Assembly: GCA_003508565.1 (NCBI GenBank)
Contig: DNUI01000288.1
Location: forward strand, 1 to 7,381
Origin: Syntrophaceae bacterium
Lineage (GTDB): Bacteria; Desulfobacterota; Syntrophia; Syntrophales; UBA2185
DNA length: 7,381 nucleotides
Reading direction: 5' to 3'
This document shows positions 1-5,337 of the stretch, one piece after another. Made by a program: the position numbers and the translations under genes. The notes below the pieces were generated by a model that ran no database searches, was not told the DNA's origin, and saw only the letters and a list, made by a program, of their open reading frames with translations. Within the stretch, counting starts at the first letter, position 1; each line of letters opens with the position of its first letter.

Positions 1-30
1 GTGGTGGATACCGTCAGTGTGGTGAAATAA
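1..30 (+). CDS. 3' end of upstream gene, probably MacA/HlyD-type adaptor (partial)
   Basis: Frame 1 reads VVDTVSVVK and stops with TAA at 28-30, two bases before the ATG of the ABC ATPase. Only nine codons are visible, so the family cannot be read from the sequence. The assignment to a periplasmic membrane-fusion adaptor is inferred from position: split MacB-type ATPase and permease genes are normally preceded by such a gene, as in yknXYZ-like operons. The very tight spacing supports co-transcription and translational coupling. Confidence 0.45.
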   Translation: MVDTVSVVK

Positions 31-32
31 AA

Positions 33-755
33 ATGAATGCCGTTCGCCAAATGGATAACCAACCTCTGATAGAGCTGCAGGGCGTGACGAAAGTTTACGG
101 TACCGGCCAGGCGGCCATGCATGCATTGCGCGGCGTTAATCTTTGCATCGACGAAGGAGAATTTGTGGCAGTAATGGGACCAAGCGGTTCGGGAAAATCC
201 ACCTGTATGAACATCCTCGGCTGTCTGGATACGCCAACAGAGGGAGTTTATAAGTTCAAAGGTATCGAAGTGAACGAAATAACCCGTACACAGCGAACGA
301 AATTGCGCCGATTCTACCTTGGCTTTGTCTTTCAGGGCTTTAATTTATTAAATCGCACCTCAGCACTGGAGAACGTGGAGCTCCCCTTGATTTATCGCGG
401 CGCCGCTGCCAGCGAGCGGCGCACACGTGCTCTCCAGGCCTTGGAGACCGTGGGTCTCAAAGGATGGGAGTCTCATACACCCGGTGAGCTTTCTGGAGGT
501 CAACAGCAGCGTGTCGCCATTGCACGCGCTATCGTGACAGAGCCTGCGGTATTATTTGCGGATGAGCCCACGGGTAACTTAGATTCGGCCCGAAGTCGTG
601 AAATTATGGACATACTCACAGGGCTAAATCGCGACCAGAGGGTCACCATCGTCATAGTCACTCATGAACCGGATATGGCGGCCTATGCGAAGCGCATCAT
701 CCGCTTTTTAGATGGTTTGGTTGAATCAGATAAACAAAACGGGAGGGAACCATAA
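33..755 (+). CDS. MacB/LolD-type ABC exporter ATPase
   Basis: This is a 240-residue stand-alone nucleotide-binding subunit that should hydrolyse ATP at the inner membrane to drive the permease encoded next. All ABC motifs are present: Walker A GPSGSGKST (residues 49-57), Q-loop Q101, signature LSGGQ (153-157), Walker B ending in D177-E178, D-loop GNLD and H-loop H211. The phrase ADEPTGNLDS is typical of the MacB/LolD/FtsE branch, and the length matches LolD or YknY. E. coli MacB fuses ATPase and permease; here they are separate, as in YknY/YknZ. The ATG at 33 follows the upstream stop by two bases, with only a weak purine-rich ribosome site, consistent with coupling. The ORF ends in TAATG, sharing one base with the permease start. 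The exported substrate (peptide, lipid, drug or siderophore) cannot be deduced. Confidence 0.95.
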   Translation: MNAVRQMDNQPLIELQGVTKVYGTGQAAMHALRGVNLCIDEGEFVAVMGPSGSGKSTCMNILGCLDTPTEGVYKFKGIEVNEITRTQRTKLRRFYLGFVFQGFNLLNRTSALENVELPLIYRGAAASERRTRALQALETVGLKGWESHTPGELSGGQQQRVAIARAIVTEPAVLFADEPTGNLDSARSREIMDILTGLNRDQRVTIVIVTHEPDMAAYAKRIIRFLDGLVESDKQNGREP

Positions 756-1960
756 TGCTGTGGAACACCGTACTCCTGGCCTTGCGTGAGCTCAGGCGCA
801 ATGTGATGCGCTCGGTCCTGACAATCCTTGGCATTGTCATTGGCGTTGCCGCTGTTATTACCATGGTGACCATCGGCGGGGGTGCCACCGCACAGGTCAA
901 GCAGCAGATTGCAAGCATGGGCAGTAACCTTCTCATCGTCACTCCTGGGAAACGGTTGGGACCGGGCCAGTCTACCGGCAACATTCCTTTTAAACAATCC
1001 GACGCCGATGCCATTGCCAGGGACGTCAGTTCGTTGGCTGCGGTGGCGCCAGTTTCGTCCCAGAGCATCCAAGCTGTATTCGGCAATCAAAACTGGTCAA
1101 CTCAGGTAACAGGAAGCGATAACCAATATTTCAGGGTAACAAACAGGTCCATCAAATCGGGCCGTCGGTTCAGCGACAGCGAGTTGCGTACCGGTGCGGC
1201 CGTCTGCATTGTGGGTGAAACGGTGCGCAAGAAGCTCTTCGGCGGGCAGGGATCCATGGGGGAAAAGATCCGGCTGCAAAAGCTCTCATGCGAGATTATC
1301 GGTATATTGGAGGGAAAGGGACAGAGCACCATGGGCATGGATCAGGATGATATTGTTGTGATTCCATTGAGTACCTATCAGCGGCGTATTGCGGGGAATC
1401 AGGACGTTGGTCTCATTCAGATCTCGGTCCAACAGGGCGCGCCGACTGAAAAGGCCCAGCAAAATATTCGGTTGTTGATGCGGGAGAGGCGTCATCTATC
1501 ACCAAGTGATGACGATAACTTCAATGTGATGGACATGAAAGAGATCGCCAATATGCTTACGGGGACCACACAAACGCTTACGGCTTTGCTGAGTGCCGTA
1601 GCGGCTGTCAGCCTTCTGGTTGGCGGGATTGGCATCATGAACATCATGCTGGTATCGGTGACCGAACGCACCCGTGAGATCGGCATCCGCCTCGCCATCG
1701 GCGCTCTCGAGAGCGAGGTGCTCATGCAATTTCTGGTGGAAGCAGTGGTACTTTCTTCTTTCGGCGGTTTAATCGGAATTGTGCTGGCTCTTGCCGGTTC
1801 CGTATGGCTGGCCGCAGTATTGCATGTCCCCTTCGTTTTCAATGCAGGCATCGTCGTCATTGCCTTCTTGTTTTCGGCAGCGGTCGGCGTCGTCTTTGGC
1901 TACTTTCCTGCACTCAAAGCTGCACGCATGGACCCGATTGAAGCACTGCGCCATGAATAA
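755..1960 (+). CDS. MacB/FtsX-type ABC exporter permease
   Basis: This 401-residue permease has the MacB_PCD plus FtsX layout. An N-terminal membrane helix lies at about residues 21-40 (LTILGIVIGVAAVITMV), followed by a periplasmic domain at about 45-270 and three C-terminal helices near 276-300, 327-353 and 362-386. The family-typical GGIGIMNIMLVSVTERTREIG follows the second helix, and the protein ends in ARMDPIEALRHE, a near-universal MacB/YknZ C-terminus. Start choice is firm: the ATG at 755 overlaps the ATPase stop and is preceded by GGGAGG about six bases upstream. The periplasmic domain has two cysteines, C151 and C179, that could form a disulfide. In MacAB-type machines this domain works with an adaptor and often an outer-membrane TolC-like channel; neither is fully inside the window. 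Nothing co-directional follows, so this is probably the last gene of the operon. Confidence 0.95.
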   Translation: MLWNTVLLALRELRRNVMRSVLTILGIVIGVAAVITMVTIGGGATAQVKQQIASMGSNLLIVTPGKRLGPGQSTGNIPFKQSDADAIARDVSSLAAVAPVSSQSIQAVFGNQNWSTQVTGSDNQYFRVTNRSIKSGRRFSDSELRTGAAVCIVGETVRKKLFGGQGSMGEKIRLQKLSCEIIGILEGKGQSTMGMDQDDIVVIPLSTYQRRIAGNQDVGLIQISVQQGAPTEKAQQNIRLLMRERRHLSPSDDDNFNVMDMKEIANMLTGTTQTLTALLSAVAAVSLLVGGIGIMNIMLVSVTERTREIGIRLAIGALESEVLMQFLVEAVVLSSFGGLIGIVLALAGSVWLAAVLHVPFVFNAGIVVIAFLFSAAVGVVFGYFPALKAARMDPIEALRHE

Positions 1961-2032
1961 AATAGTTGACCTTTTTCTTGGAGTCGGGACAAGCATCGCA
2001 CAACACAGTGACGGTTTAATAAGGCCACAAAT

Positions 2033-2070
2033 ATCATTGCAATGATCAATCGATCATATGGTGTTTTTTT
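2033..2070 (+). terminator. possible weak terminator after exporter operon
   Basis: A perfect 14-bp palindrome, ATCATTGCAATGAT (2033-2046), overlaps a hairpin with stem ATGATC/GATCAT and loop AATC (2042-2057). Seven T residues follow at 2064-2070. The stem is short and AT-rich, and six bases separate it from the T-run, so it is not a textbook terminator. It lies about 75 bases after the permease stop, with no other candidate nearer. The palindrome could instead be a protein-binding site. Confidence 0.35.
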
Positions 2071-2188
2071 ACCTCGAAGGCGGCCTCAATTCATGTGATA
2101 TGGTGCGAAATAAATTTGACAAGAACTTTCTGAAGCATAAGACAAGCGATCATGCATGTAAATGAAACCATAACAAGCGGGTTCAAAG

Positions 2189-2202
2189 ATTACCGATTGA
2201 AA
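2189..2202 (+). repeat. ATTACCGNTTGAAA motif, copy 1
   Basis: ATTACCGATTGAAA. Related copies lie on the minus strand at 2323-2336 beside the integrase 3' end and on the plus strand at 7277-7290; only the eighth base differs. The similarity to the 7277 copy extends further: both have TTCAGGAAGCA starting 49-50 bases downstream of the same reference base. No known repeat family is recognised. Confidence 0.45.
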
Positions 2203-2304
2203 TATGGTAGCAAAATGGAAATTCAAAAAACAACATTTCAGGAAGCAACATAGCATTGTACATCGTGAAGAATCATAAAAAGTCTTTTGCTGTAAATAAA
2301 AATT

Positions 2305-2318
2305 ACCCCAAAGACCTC
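2305..2318 (+). repeat. left arm of 14-bp inverted repeat around integrase
   Basis: ACCCCAAAGACCTC, the exact reverse complement of 3212-3225. Allowing one mismatch, the pairing extends by two bases on the integrase side. It lies between the integrase stop and motif copy 1. Confidence 0.7.
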
Positions 2319-2322
2319 GCGG

Positions 2323-2336
2323 TTTCAAGCGGTAAT
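2323..2336 (-). repeat. ATTACCGNTTGAAA motif, copy 2 (inverted)
   Basis: The minus strand reads ATTACCGCTTGAAA. It lies 11 bases beyond the integrase stop codon, immediately inside the left 14-bp arm, and is inverted relative to copy 1, which lies 120 bases away. Confidence 0.45.
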
Positions 2337-2347
2337 TGTTGACAATC

Positions 2348-3187
2348 CTATTTTCCATGCAGGATGTCCATCCATCGGATTGCCTCAGAATCACTGATTT
2401 TACCAAGGTAGACCTGCGTCGTTTTCAAATCCCGGTGCCTCAAGATTACTTTCGATACTATTTCACGTGGGATGCCATTTCTGCTGGCATACGTGGCCGA
2501 GTATCTCCGGAGATCATGGGGTGAAACATGCGCATTCAGCTTCTTGCCAAGCTTTCTGATAAGAGCTCTTGCCGTCGAATAACCGATGGGGAATATCCGT
2601 TCTTCACCTTGAAGGGCTTTTTCTTTGATATATTCCATCAGCTTTCTTGATACGTTCTCCGGCATGTAGGCCATTTCCATCTCTTTGCCTGATTTAGGCT
2701 CCCGCAGGGTAATGGTTCTATCAGAGACATCCGACACTCTGATCTTCAGCAATTCGCCAATCCTCAATCCACATCGTGCCTGTAGTTCCAAGAGCAACCT
2801 GTCCCTCTGCCTTTTTGTATCGTAGATCATTTCATCCACCGTCTCCCGTTCGAGAATCTTACGCAATATCTGTTTTGGCGCTCGATAGGATTTACTAAGC
2901 AACGATGTGTTGCATAGATTTTTTATGTTCAGCGAGCAACGGTCAATAATGAAATTATAAAAGGTTTTTAGCTGCGAATATCGGAGCCTTCGAGTAGATT
3001 TGGCAAGATCCTGTGCTAGCGTTTCAAGAAAGGTATAGATTTCATCAGAACCGATGGAATCCAAGGCTCTTTGAGCGTAAATCATTCCGAACCTGCTAAG
3101 CAGATAACCGTAACTGTCGATGGTCCGTTGTTTATGGTTTGACTGGAGATAATTTTTGAACAGCCTTATTGACTCTTGCGTTGTCAT
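2348..3187 (-). CDS. tyrosine recombinase / phage-type integrase
   Basis: This 279-residue site-specific recombinase would cut and rejoin DNA through a 3'-phosphotyrosine intermediate. The N-terminal SAM-like core-binding domain spans about residues 1-85 (TIDSYGYLLSRFG; STRRLRYSQLKTFYNFI). The catalytic domain is intact: R142 in GLRIGE, K165 in EPKSGK, H224 and R227 in HDLRRYSATYA, H251 in LRHRDLKTTQ and nucleophile Y260 in QVYLGK. It is compact, about the size of XerC/D, and lacks the extra segment of integron integrases. The ATG at 3187 has an AGAGGTGG ribosome site four bases upstream. From memory of the family, close relatives occur in many copies in Desulfobacterota genomes, sometimes beside IS91-type transposases. 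No excisionase, tRNA or cargo is adjacent. The gene runs opposite to the exporter operon and is flanked by AT-rich DNA and several inverted repeats, which supports acquisition by transfer. Confidence 0.93.
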   Translation of the reverse strand: MTTQESIRLFKNYLQSNHKQRTIDSYGYLLSRFGMIYAQRALDSIGSDEIYTFLETLAQDLAKSTRRLRYSQLKTFYNFIIDRCSLNIKNLCNTSLLSKSYRAPKQILRKILERETVDEMIYDTKRQRDRLLLELQARCGLRIGELLKIRVSDVSDRTITLREPKSGKEMEMAYMPENVSRKLMEYIKEKALQGEERIFPIGYSTARALIRKLGKKLNAHVSPHDLRRYSATYASRNGIPREIVSKVILRHRDLKTTQVYLGKISDSEAIRWMDILHGK

Positions 3188-3253
3188 GGTCCACCTCTTT
3201 TTTTGTTTTGTGAGGTCTTTGGGGTTTCCGGGAATTATATATCAGGTGGACCA
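3187..3253. repeat. 10-bp inverted repeat spanning integrase promoter and ribosome site
   Basis: TGGTCCACCT at 3187-3196 is exactly complemented by AGGTGGACCA at 3244-3253. The proximal arm contains the integrase Shine-Dalgarno sequence and the first base of its start codon. The distal arm lies between the predicted -10 and -35 boxes. It could be a repressor or recombinase operator pair. If transcription begins further upstream, the arms could form an RNA stem hiding the ribosome site. Confidence 0.6.
3212..3225 (+). repeat. right arm of 14-bp inverted repeat around integrase
   Basis: GAGGTCTTTGGGGT, the exact complement of the left arm at 2305-2318. It lies between the predicted integrase transcription start and its ribosome site. 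Confidence 0.7.
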
Positions 3254-3263
3254 GATGTATTAA
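3234..3263 (-). promoter_or_regulatory. candidate sigma70 promoter for integrase
   Basis: Reading the minus strand, TTAATA (3263-3258) is separated by 18 bases from a perfect TATAAT (3239-3234). Transcription would begin near 3227, about 40 bases before the integrase ATG. The -35 box is poor. One arm of the TGGTCCACCT inverted repeat fills the spacer, so occupancy there would block polymerase. Confidence 0.4.
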
Positions 3264-3648
3264 AAATTATGGAGAAATGGAAATGTAGAGATCAAGAAAA
3301 CTGAGATCAGTGTATTGTTAAATGCCACATTGAAAGGTGGTAGGATGCCCACTATCTATAAAGCGCGCTCGTTTCGTGGTCCATGTGTATTTTATCTAAT
3401 TAGAAATAATGTGTAAAAAAGGCGCATGCTTCAATCTCAATTCAGCGAAATGAGTTGATTTTGTTTTTATCACTTTAATTTTGAAGTATTAGACGCCACA
3501 GTAAAGGTTACAGGGCCAGGTCTTCCAAGATCATATTATGATGTAAATATGAAAGAGCTGACCAGTAAATGATTTGACGCCTTTGTATACTGCTTCAGAC
3601 CATGCATAGATGCAGACGCTGTCCCCTTTGGTTTATCAATTTTTCTCT
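3264..3648. other. intergenic region with possible gene debris
   Basis: No intact gene is supported. A short plus-strand frame at 3345-3416 may be a transposase start. A plus-strand open stretch ending at 3570 (residues LDATVKVTGPGLPRSYYDV before the stop) reads plausibly like protein but has no start and no family I recognise. A perfect 8-bp inverted repeat, TATCAATT/AATTGATA, lies at 3634-3658 across the stop of the DsrE-like fragment; it has no U-tract on either strand and so is not an obvious terminator. Confidence 0.4.
3345..3416 (+). pseudogene. possible N-terminal remnant of IS91-type transposase
   Basis: A 23-codon frame begins MPTIYKARSFRG and continues to FYLIRNNV before TAA. A convincing ribosome site (AAGGTGG about five bases upstream) precedes the ATG. 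From memory, IS91-family (HUH) transposases of Desulfobacterota often begin with a YKPR-type tetrapeptide followed by a P-[LF]-Y-x-L-[IV] stretch, which this loosely resembles. The frame stops long before any zinc or catalytic motif, and none is recoverable in the next 200 bases. It is divergent from the integrase. The similarity is short, so this is tentative. Confidence 0.2.
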
Positions 3649-3819
3649 TTAATTGATAGGAACCAACAAGTACCCCCTGGCCTGATCTCTGATAAAGAAG
3701 ATCCAGCCATTACCTACCTGCTTAATCTCTGGTAATATTGAGGACGGCTCTACGCCCAACAATTTAACTGCAATGAGGCAAATTTCAAATTTGATCCCGT
3801 CCTTTGACATTGCATCGTT
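3649..3819 (-). pseudogene. C-terminal fragment of a DsrE-family protein
   Basis: Directly behind the sodC stop, the same frame continues N-D-A-M and then reads DGIKFEICLIAVKLLGVE, SILPEIKQVGNGW and DQARGYLLVPIN before TAA, 53 residues counted from the ATG at 3810. This closely resembles the C-terminal half of small DsrE/DsrF-like proteins (sulfur-relay superfamily), which carry a conserved cysteine in an [IV]C-x-x-A-[VL]-K context, then a PE[IV]K.V.NG stretch, and end in GY.L[VI]P. The N-terminal half with the Rossmann-like beginning is missing; its place is taken by sodC. Full-length relatives are usually well over 100 residues, so this is probably a truncated remnant left by a deletion or insertion. 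A short expressed protein from the internal ATG is possible, but its ribosome site is weak. Confidence 0.6.
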
Positions 3820-4341
3820 TCACTTTATCACGCCGCAGGCAACGCGGGCGCCGCCGCCACCGAGAGTCTCGGGATAGTCCGAATAATTGTCGCCGCCGGC
3901 GTGAATCATCAAAGACCTTCCCTTAAGGTCTGAGACTTTCAGCCGTGGTGCGACAACGGGCAGTGTTGCCTTGCCGTCCGCATCTATATAAAGGGCGGCG
4001 AGATCCCCCAAGTGCCCTTTTCCATATGGCCCTTCATGTTTGCCGGTTTTAAAGGGGTCGTAGTGTCCACCTGCAGCGAGAGCCGAAACTTGCTTGCGAT
4101 CTTTCATGGCATGACTGCAATCAGGATTCTGATGTATATGGAATCCATGTATGCCAGGAGAGAGATCGCTTAGTTGCGGGATGAGAATAAGGCCATACTG
4201 GCTATCGGTGGCAGTAATAGTGCCAATGTTCTTGCCGATACCCTGATCAGTTACCAGATGCATCTGTATTACCATTTTATCTGCCAGGGAATAGCCTGCA
4301 AAAGACATAACAATGAAAAGGGCAAATAGTGTTTTCTTCAT
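3820..4341 (-). CDS. sodC: periplasmic Cu/Zn superoxide dismutase
   Basis: SodC converts superoxide to oxygen and hydrogen peroxide in the periplasm. The 173-residue product starts with a signal peptide (MKKTLFALFIVMSFAGYSLA). All metal ligands are present: copper H68 and H70 in HGFHIHQ, bridging H93 in GGHYDP, zinc H102, H110 and D113 in KHEGPYGKGHLGDL, and copper H147 in MIHAGGDNYSD. C75 and C169 should form the conserved intrasubunit disulfide, and R166 matches the active-site arginine near the C-terminus. The start at 4341 is chosen because AAGGAGG lies five bases upstream and the signal peptide begins there; the frame is open to 4449, but that extension has no ribosome site and would bury the signal peptide. 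It is co-directional with the rubredoxin-cupin gene and is followed at once by the DsrE-like fragment. No clear promoter is seen in the preceding 300 bases. Confidence 0.95.
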   Translation of the reverse strand: MKKTLFALFIVMSFAGYSLADKMVIQMHLVTDQGIGKNIGTITATDSQYGLILIPQLSDLSPGIHGFHIHQNPDCSHAMKDRKQVSALAAGGHYDPFKTGKHEGPYGKGHLGDLAALYIDADGKATLPVVAPRLKVSDLKGRSLMIHAGGDNYSDYPETLGGGGARVACGVIK

Positions 4342-4449
4342 CGTTTCCTCCTTATTAATCTGTGTTCGATACGGGTTAAGAGAAAGCTTCAACATTGTTA
4401 CCGCCGATTGCTCGATCCCCGCAAAGCTATAATTCAGGCCCGGAAACAC

Positions 4450-4597
4450 CTACTTTGCTTTCGCGTAATCGACCATTCCCTGAAAATAGACGACAACCGC
4501 CGGCTCGTCTCCGACTACCCAGTCTATGGCAACACATATCCCTTTACAAAACGGTGACCTTTACTCCTTTGTTTTTAGTTTCCTCGGTCTTAGGCAT
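4450..4597 (-). pseudogene. possible frameshifted small ORF between rubredoxin-cupin gene and sodC
   Basis: On the minus strand an ATG at 4597 begins MPKTEETKNKGVKVTVL and stops at 4544. At a T-run near 4548-4551 a neighbouring frame takes over and reads CKGICVAIDWVVGDEPAVVV, then YFQGMVDYAKAK and TAG at 4450-4452. Joining the two by a one-base shift gives about 50 protein-like residues with no internal stop. I recognise no family. It lies 42 bases after the rubredoxin-cupin stop, on the same strand. It could be a broken small gene, a sequencing error, or coincidence; the ribosome site is weak. Confidence 0.25.
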
Positions 4598-4639
4598 TAT
4601 TATCTCTAGAACATTACGCAGCTTGTGGTTTTAACTCTG

Positions 4640-5101
4640 CTAATCCTCTATCATCTCGGTCTTGACAGGCTTCGGCCCCTTGACCGACAGGAACACCCCC
4701 GGTCCATCGCCTATGTTCTCGAACGTATGGGGAATATCCATTTTCCCCTGCACCAAGTCGCCCGGCACGGCCACGATCGTTCTCTCACCCACCCTGAACC
4801 GGAACCGTCCTTTGATAATGTAAAAGAGTTCGTCGTTCGTGGGGTGCTTGTGGAGCGGGATGCGCTTGCCCACCGGCAAGTTGTAGATAAAGGGCGCAAG
4901 GGAGGCGTAGTCGCCGAAAAACGGGTTTATATCGGACTGGGCGCCGTATGATATCTTTTGACCATACGGCAGGTGGATAGTGACTGCCTCCTCCTTGTGC
5001 TCTATGAACTTCTCCCTGGCTGAGCCGCAGTTTGGGCACTGCTCGGGCGGTTCAGTTCCCTCATGGATGTATCCACACACTGTGCATCGCCATTTTTTCA
5101 T
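4640..5101 (-). CDS. rubredoxin-like domain fused to cupin domain
   Basis: This 153-residue cytoplasmic protein has no signal peptide. Residues 4-32 form a rubredoxin/rubrerythrin-type iron knuckle, WRCTVCGYIHEGTEPPEQC then PNCG, with C6, C9, C22 and C25 as the expected Fe(Cys)4 ligands. Residues 66-143 form a cupin barrel: motif 1 is H84-x-H86-x4-E91 inside PLHKHPTNDELFYIIKG, and motif 2 is PGDLVQGKMDIPHTFEN with H125, giving a full three-His, one-Glu metal site. The knuckle could pass electrons to, or stabilise, the cupin metal centre. The substrate is unknown and could be a small molecule or a redox signal. The ATG at 5101 has AGGGAGG seven bases upstream. Downstream, in the same direction, are a small broken ORF and sodC, which suggests a role in oxygen or redox stress, although the roughly 300-base gap argues against a tight operon. 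Confidence 0.88.
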   Translation of the reverse strand: MKKWRCTVCGYIHEGTEPPEQCPNCGSAREKFIEHKEEAVTIHLPYGQKISYGAQSDINPFFGDYASLAPFIYNLPVGKRIPLHKHPTNDELFYIIKGRFRFRVGERTIVAVPGDLVQGKMDIPHTFENIGDGPGVFLSVKGPKPVKTEMIED

Positions 5102-5188
5102 AATTATGCCTCCCTGTCTCTAAAGAGAACTACATTTGCTGATAAGGTATTTGCCTATTTTCTTGATTTACAGTTTAGCGTAGAGCAC

Positions 5189-5217
5189 TTGTCTGGTGAC
5201 AGCAATAAGAATAAAAT
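5189..5217 (+). promoter_or_regulatory. candidate sigma70 promoter of small plus-strand transcript
   Basis: TTGTCT (5189-5194), a 17-base spacer and TAAAAT (5212-5217), predicting a start near 5224. The -10 matches consensus at five positions and the -35 at four. No plus-strand gene follows except the terminator about 100 bases on. Confidence 0.35.
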
Positions 5218-5223
5218 GGAAGT

Positions 5224-5337
5224 ATATTGGCAGGTATAAACTCTTAGGCAAAGAAGGCGCTGGAGACTCTTGGCTGAAAGTAGTCAAAATTTTCTTAATA
5301 AACGGATAAGGCAGGGTCAATCGGCTCTGCCTTTTTT
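5224..5337 (+). ncRNA. candidate small RNA
   Basis: The interval between the promoter-like sequence and the intrinsic terminator is about 115 nt, a typical size for a bacterial trans-acting small RNA. It has no open frame of note. It contains an imperfect direct repeat, ACTCTTAGGCAAAG (5240-5253) and ACTCTTGGCTGAAAG (5266-5280), 26 bases apart, which could present two similar single-stranded seeds. It matches no riboswitch or RNA family I recognise. It is antisense to the 5' upstream region of the rubredoxin-cupin gene and diverges from it, so local regulation is possible. The evidence is the paired signals only. Confidence 0.35.
5310..5337 (+). terminator. intrinsic terminator, plus strand
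   Basis: The stem GGCAGGGTC/GGCTCTGCC (nine pairs, two of them G-U, extendable by two A-U pairs) closes the tetraloop AATC and is followed directly by six T residues at 5332-5337. The T-run exists only on the plus strand, so it terminates rightward transcription, although no plus-strand gene has been seen since 1960. Confidence 0.7.

Larger units (their letters stand above)
1961..2304. other. intergenic region, AT-rich, no supported gene
   Basis: No reading frame here has both a ribosome site and a recognisable product. A minus-strand frame covering 2086-2406 runs into the integrase 3' end and looks like chance. Visible structure is a pair of overlapping palindromes at 2033-2057 followed by a T-run, and one copy of the ATTACCGNTTGAAA motif at 2189-2202. 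The region turns AT-rich after about 2100, unlike the exporter genes, which fits a boundary between native operon and acquired DNA. Confidence 0.5.
2305..3225. mobile_element. candidate integrase-only element bounded by 14-bp inverted repeats
   Basis: A perfect 14-bp inverted repeat (ACCCCAAAGACCTC at 2305-2318 and its complement GAGGTCTTTGGGGT at 3212-3225) encloses one complete tyrosine-recombinase gene and essentially nothing else. The arms lie about 30 bases beyond the stop and 25 bases before the start. Such symmetry suggests either element ends or recombinase-binding arms. No target-site duplication is apparent next to the arms, so the exact boundaries are uncertain and the element may be larger, or the repeats may be regulatory. 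Confidence 0.35.

Noticed and set aside
883..1860. Several long antisense and alternate frames inside the permease gene
   Set aside because: They are frame shadows of a clearly coding FtsX/MacB permease with strong family motifs.
2086..2406. 106-residue minus-strand open frame downstream of the integrase
   Set aside because: It overlaps the integrase C-terminus in another frame, is cysteine- and phenylalanine-rich in a way typical of AT-rich noncoding DNA, and has no ribosome site.
3187..3253. Integron attC or attI site next to the integrase
   Set aside because: The integrase lacks the additional segment of integron integrases, and the inverted repeat has no attC-like core triplets or cassette genes.
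3634..3658. TATCAATT/AATTGATA hairpin at the end of the DsrE-like fragment as terminator
   Set aside because: The stem is entirely weak pairs apart from one, and neither strand has a following T-run.
4342..4449. Upstream extension of sodC to an earlier ATG at 4449
   Set aside because: It would place 36 residues before an obvious signal peptide that has its own AAGGAGG ribosome site at ideal spacing.
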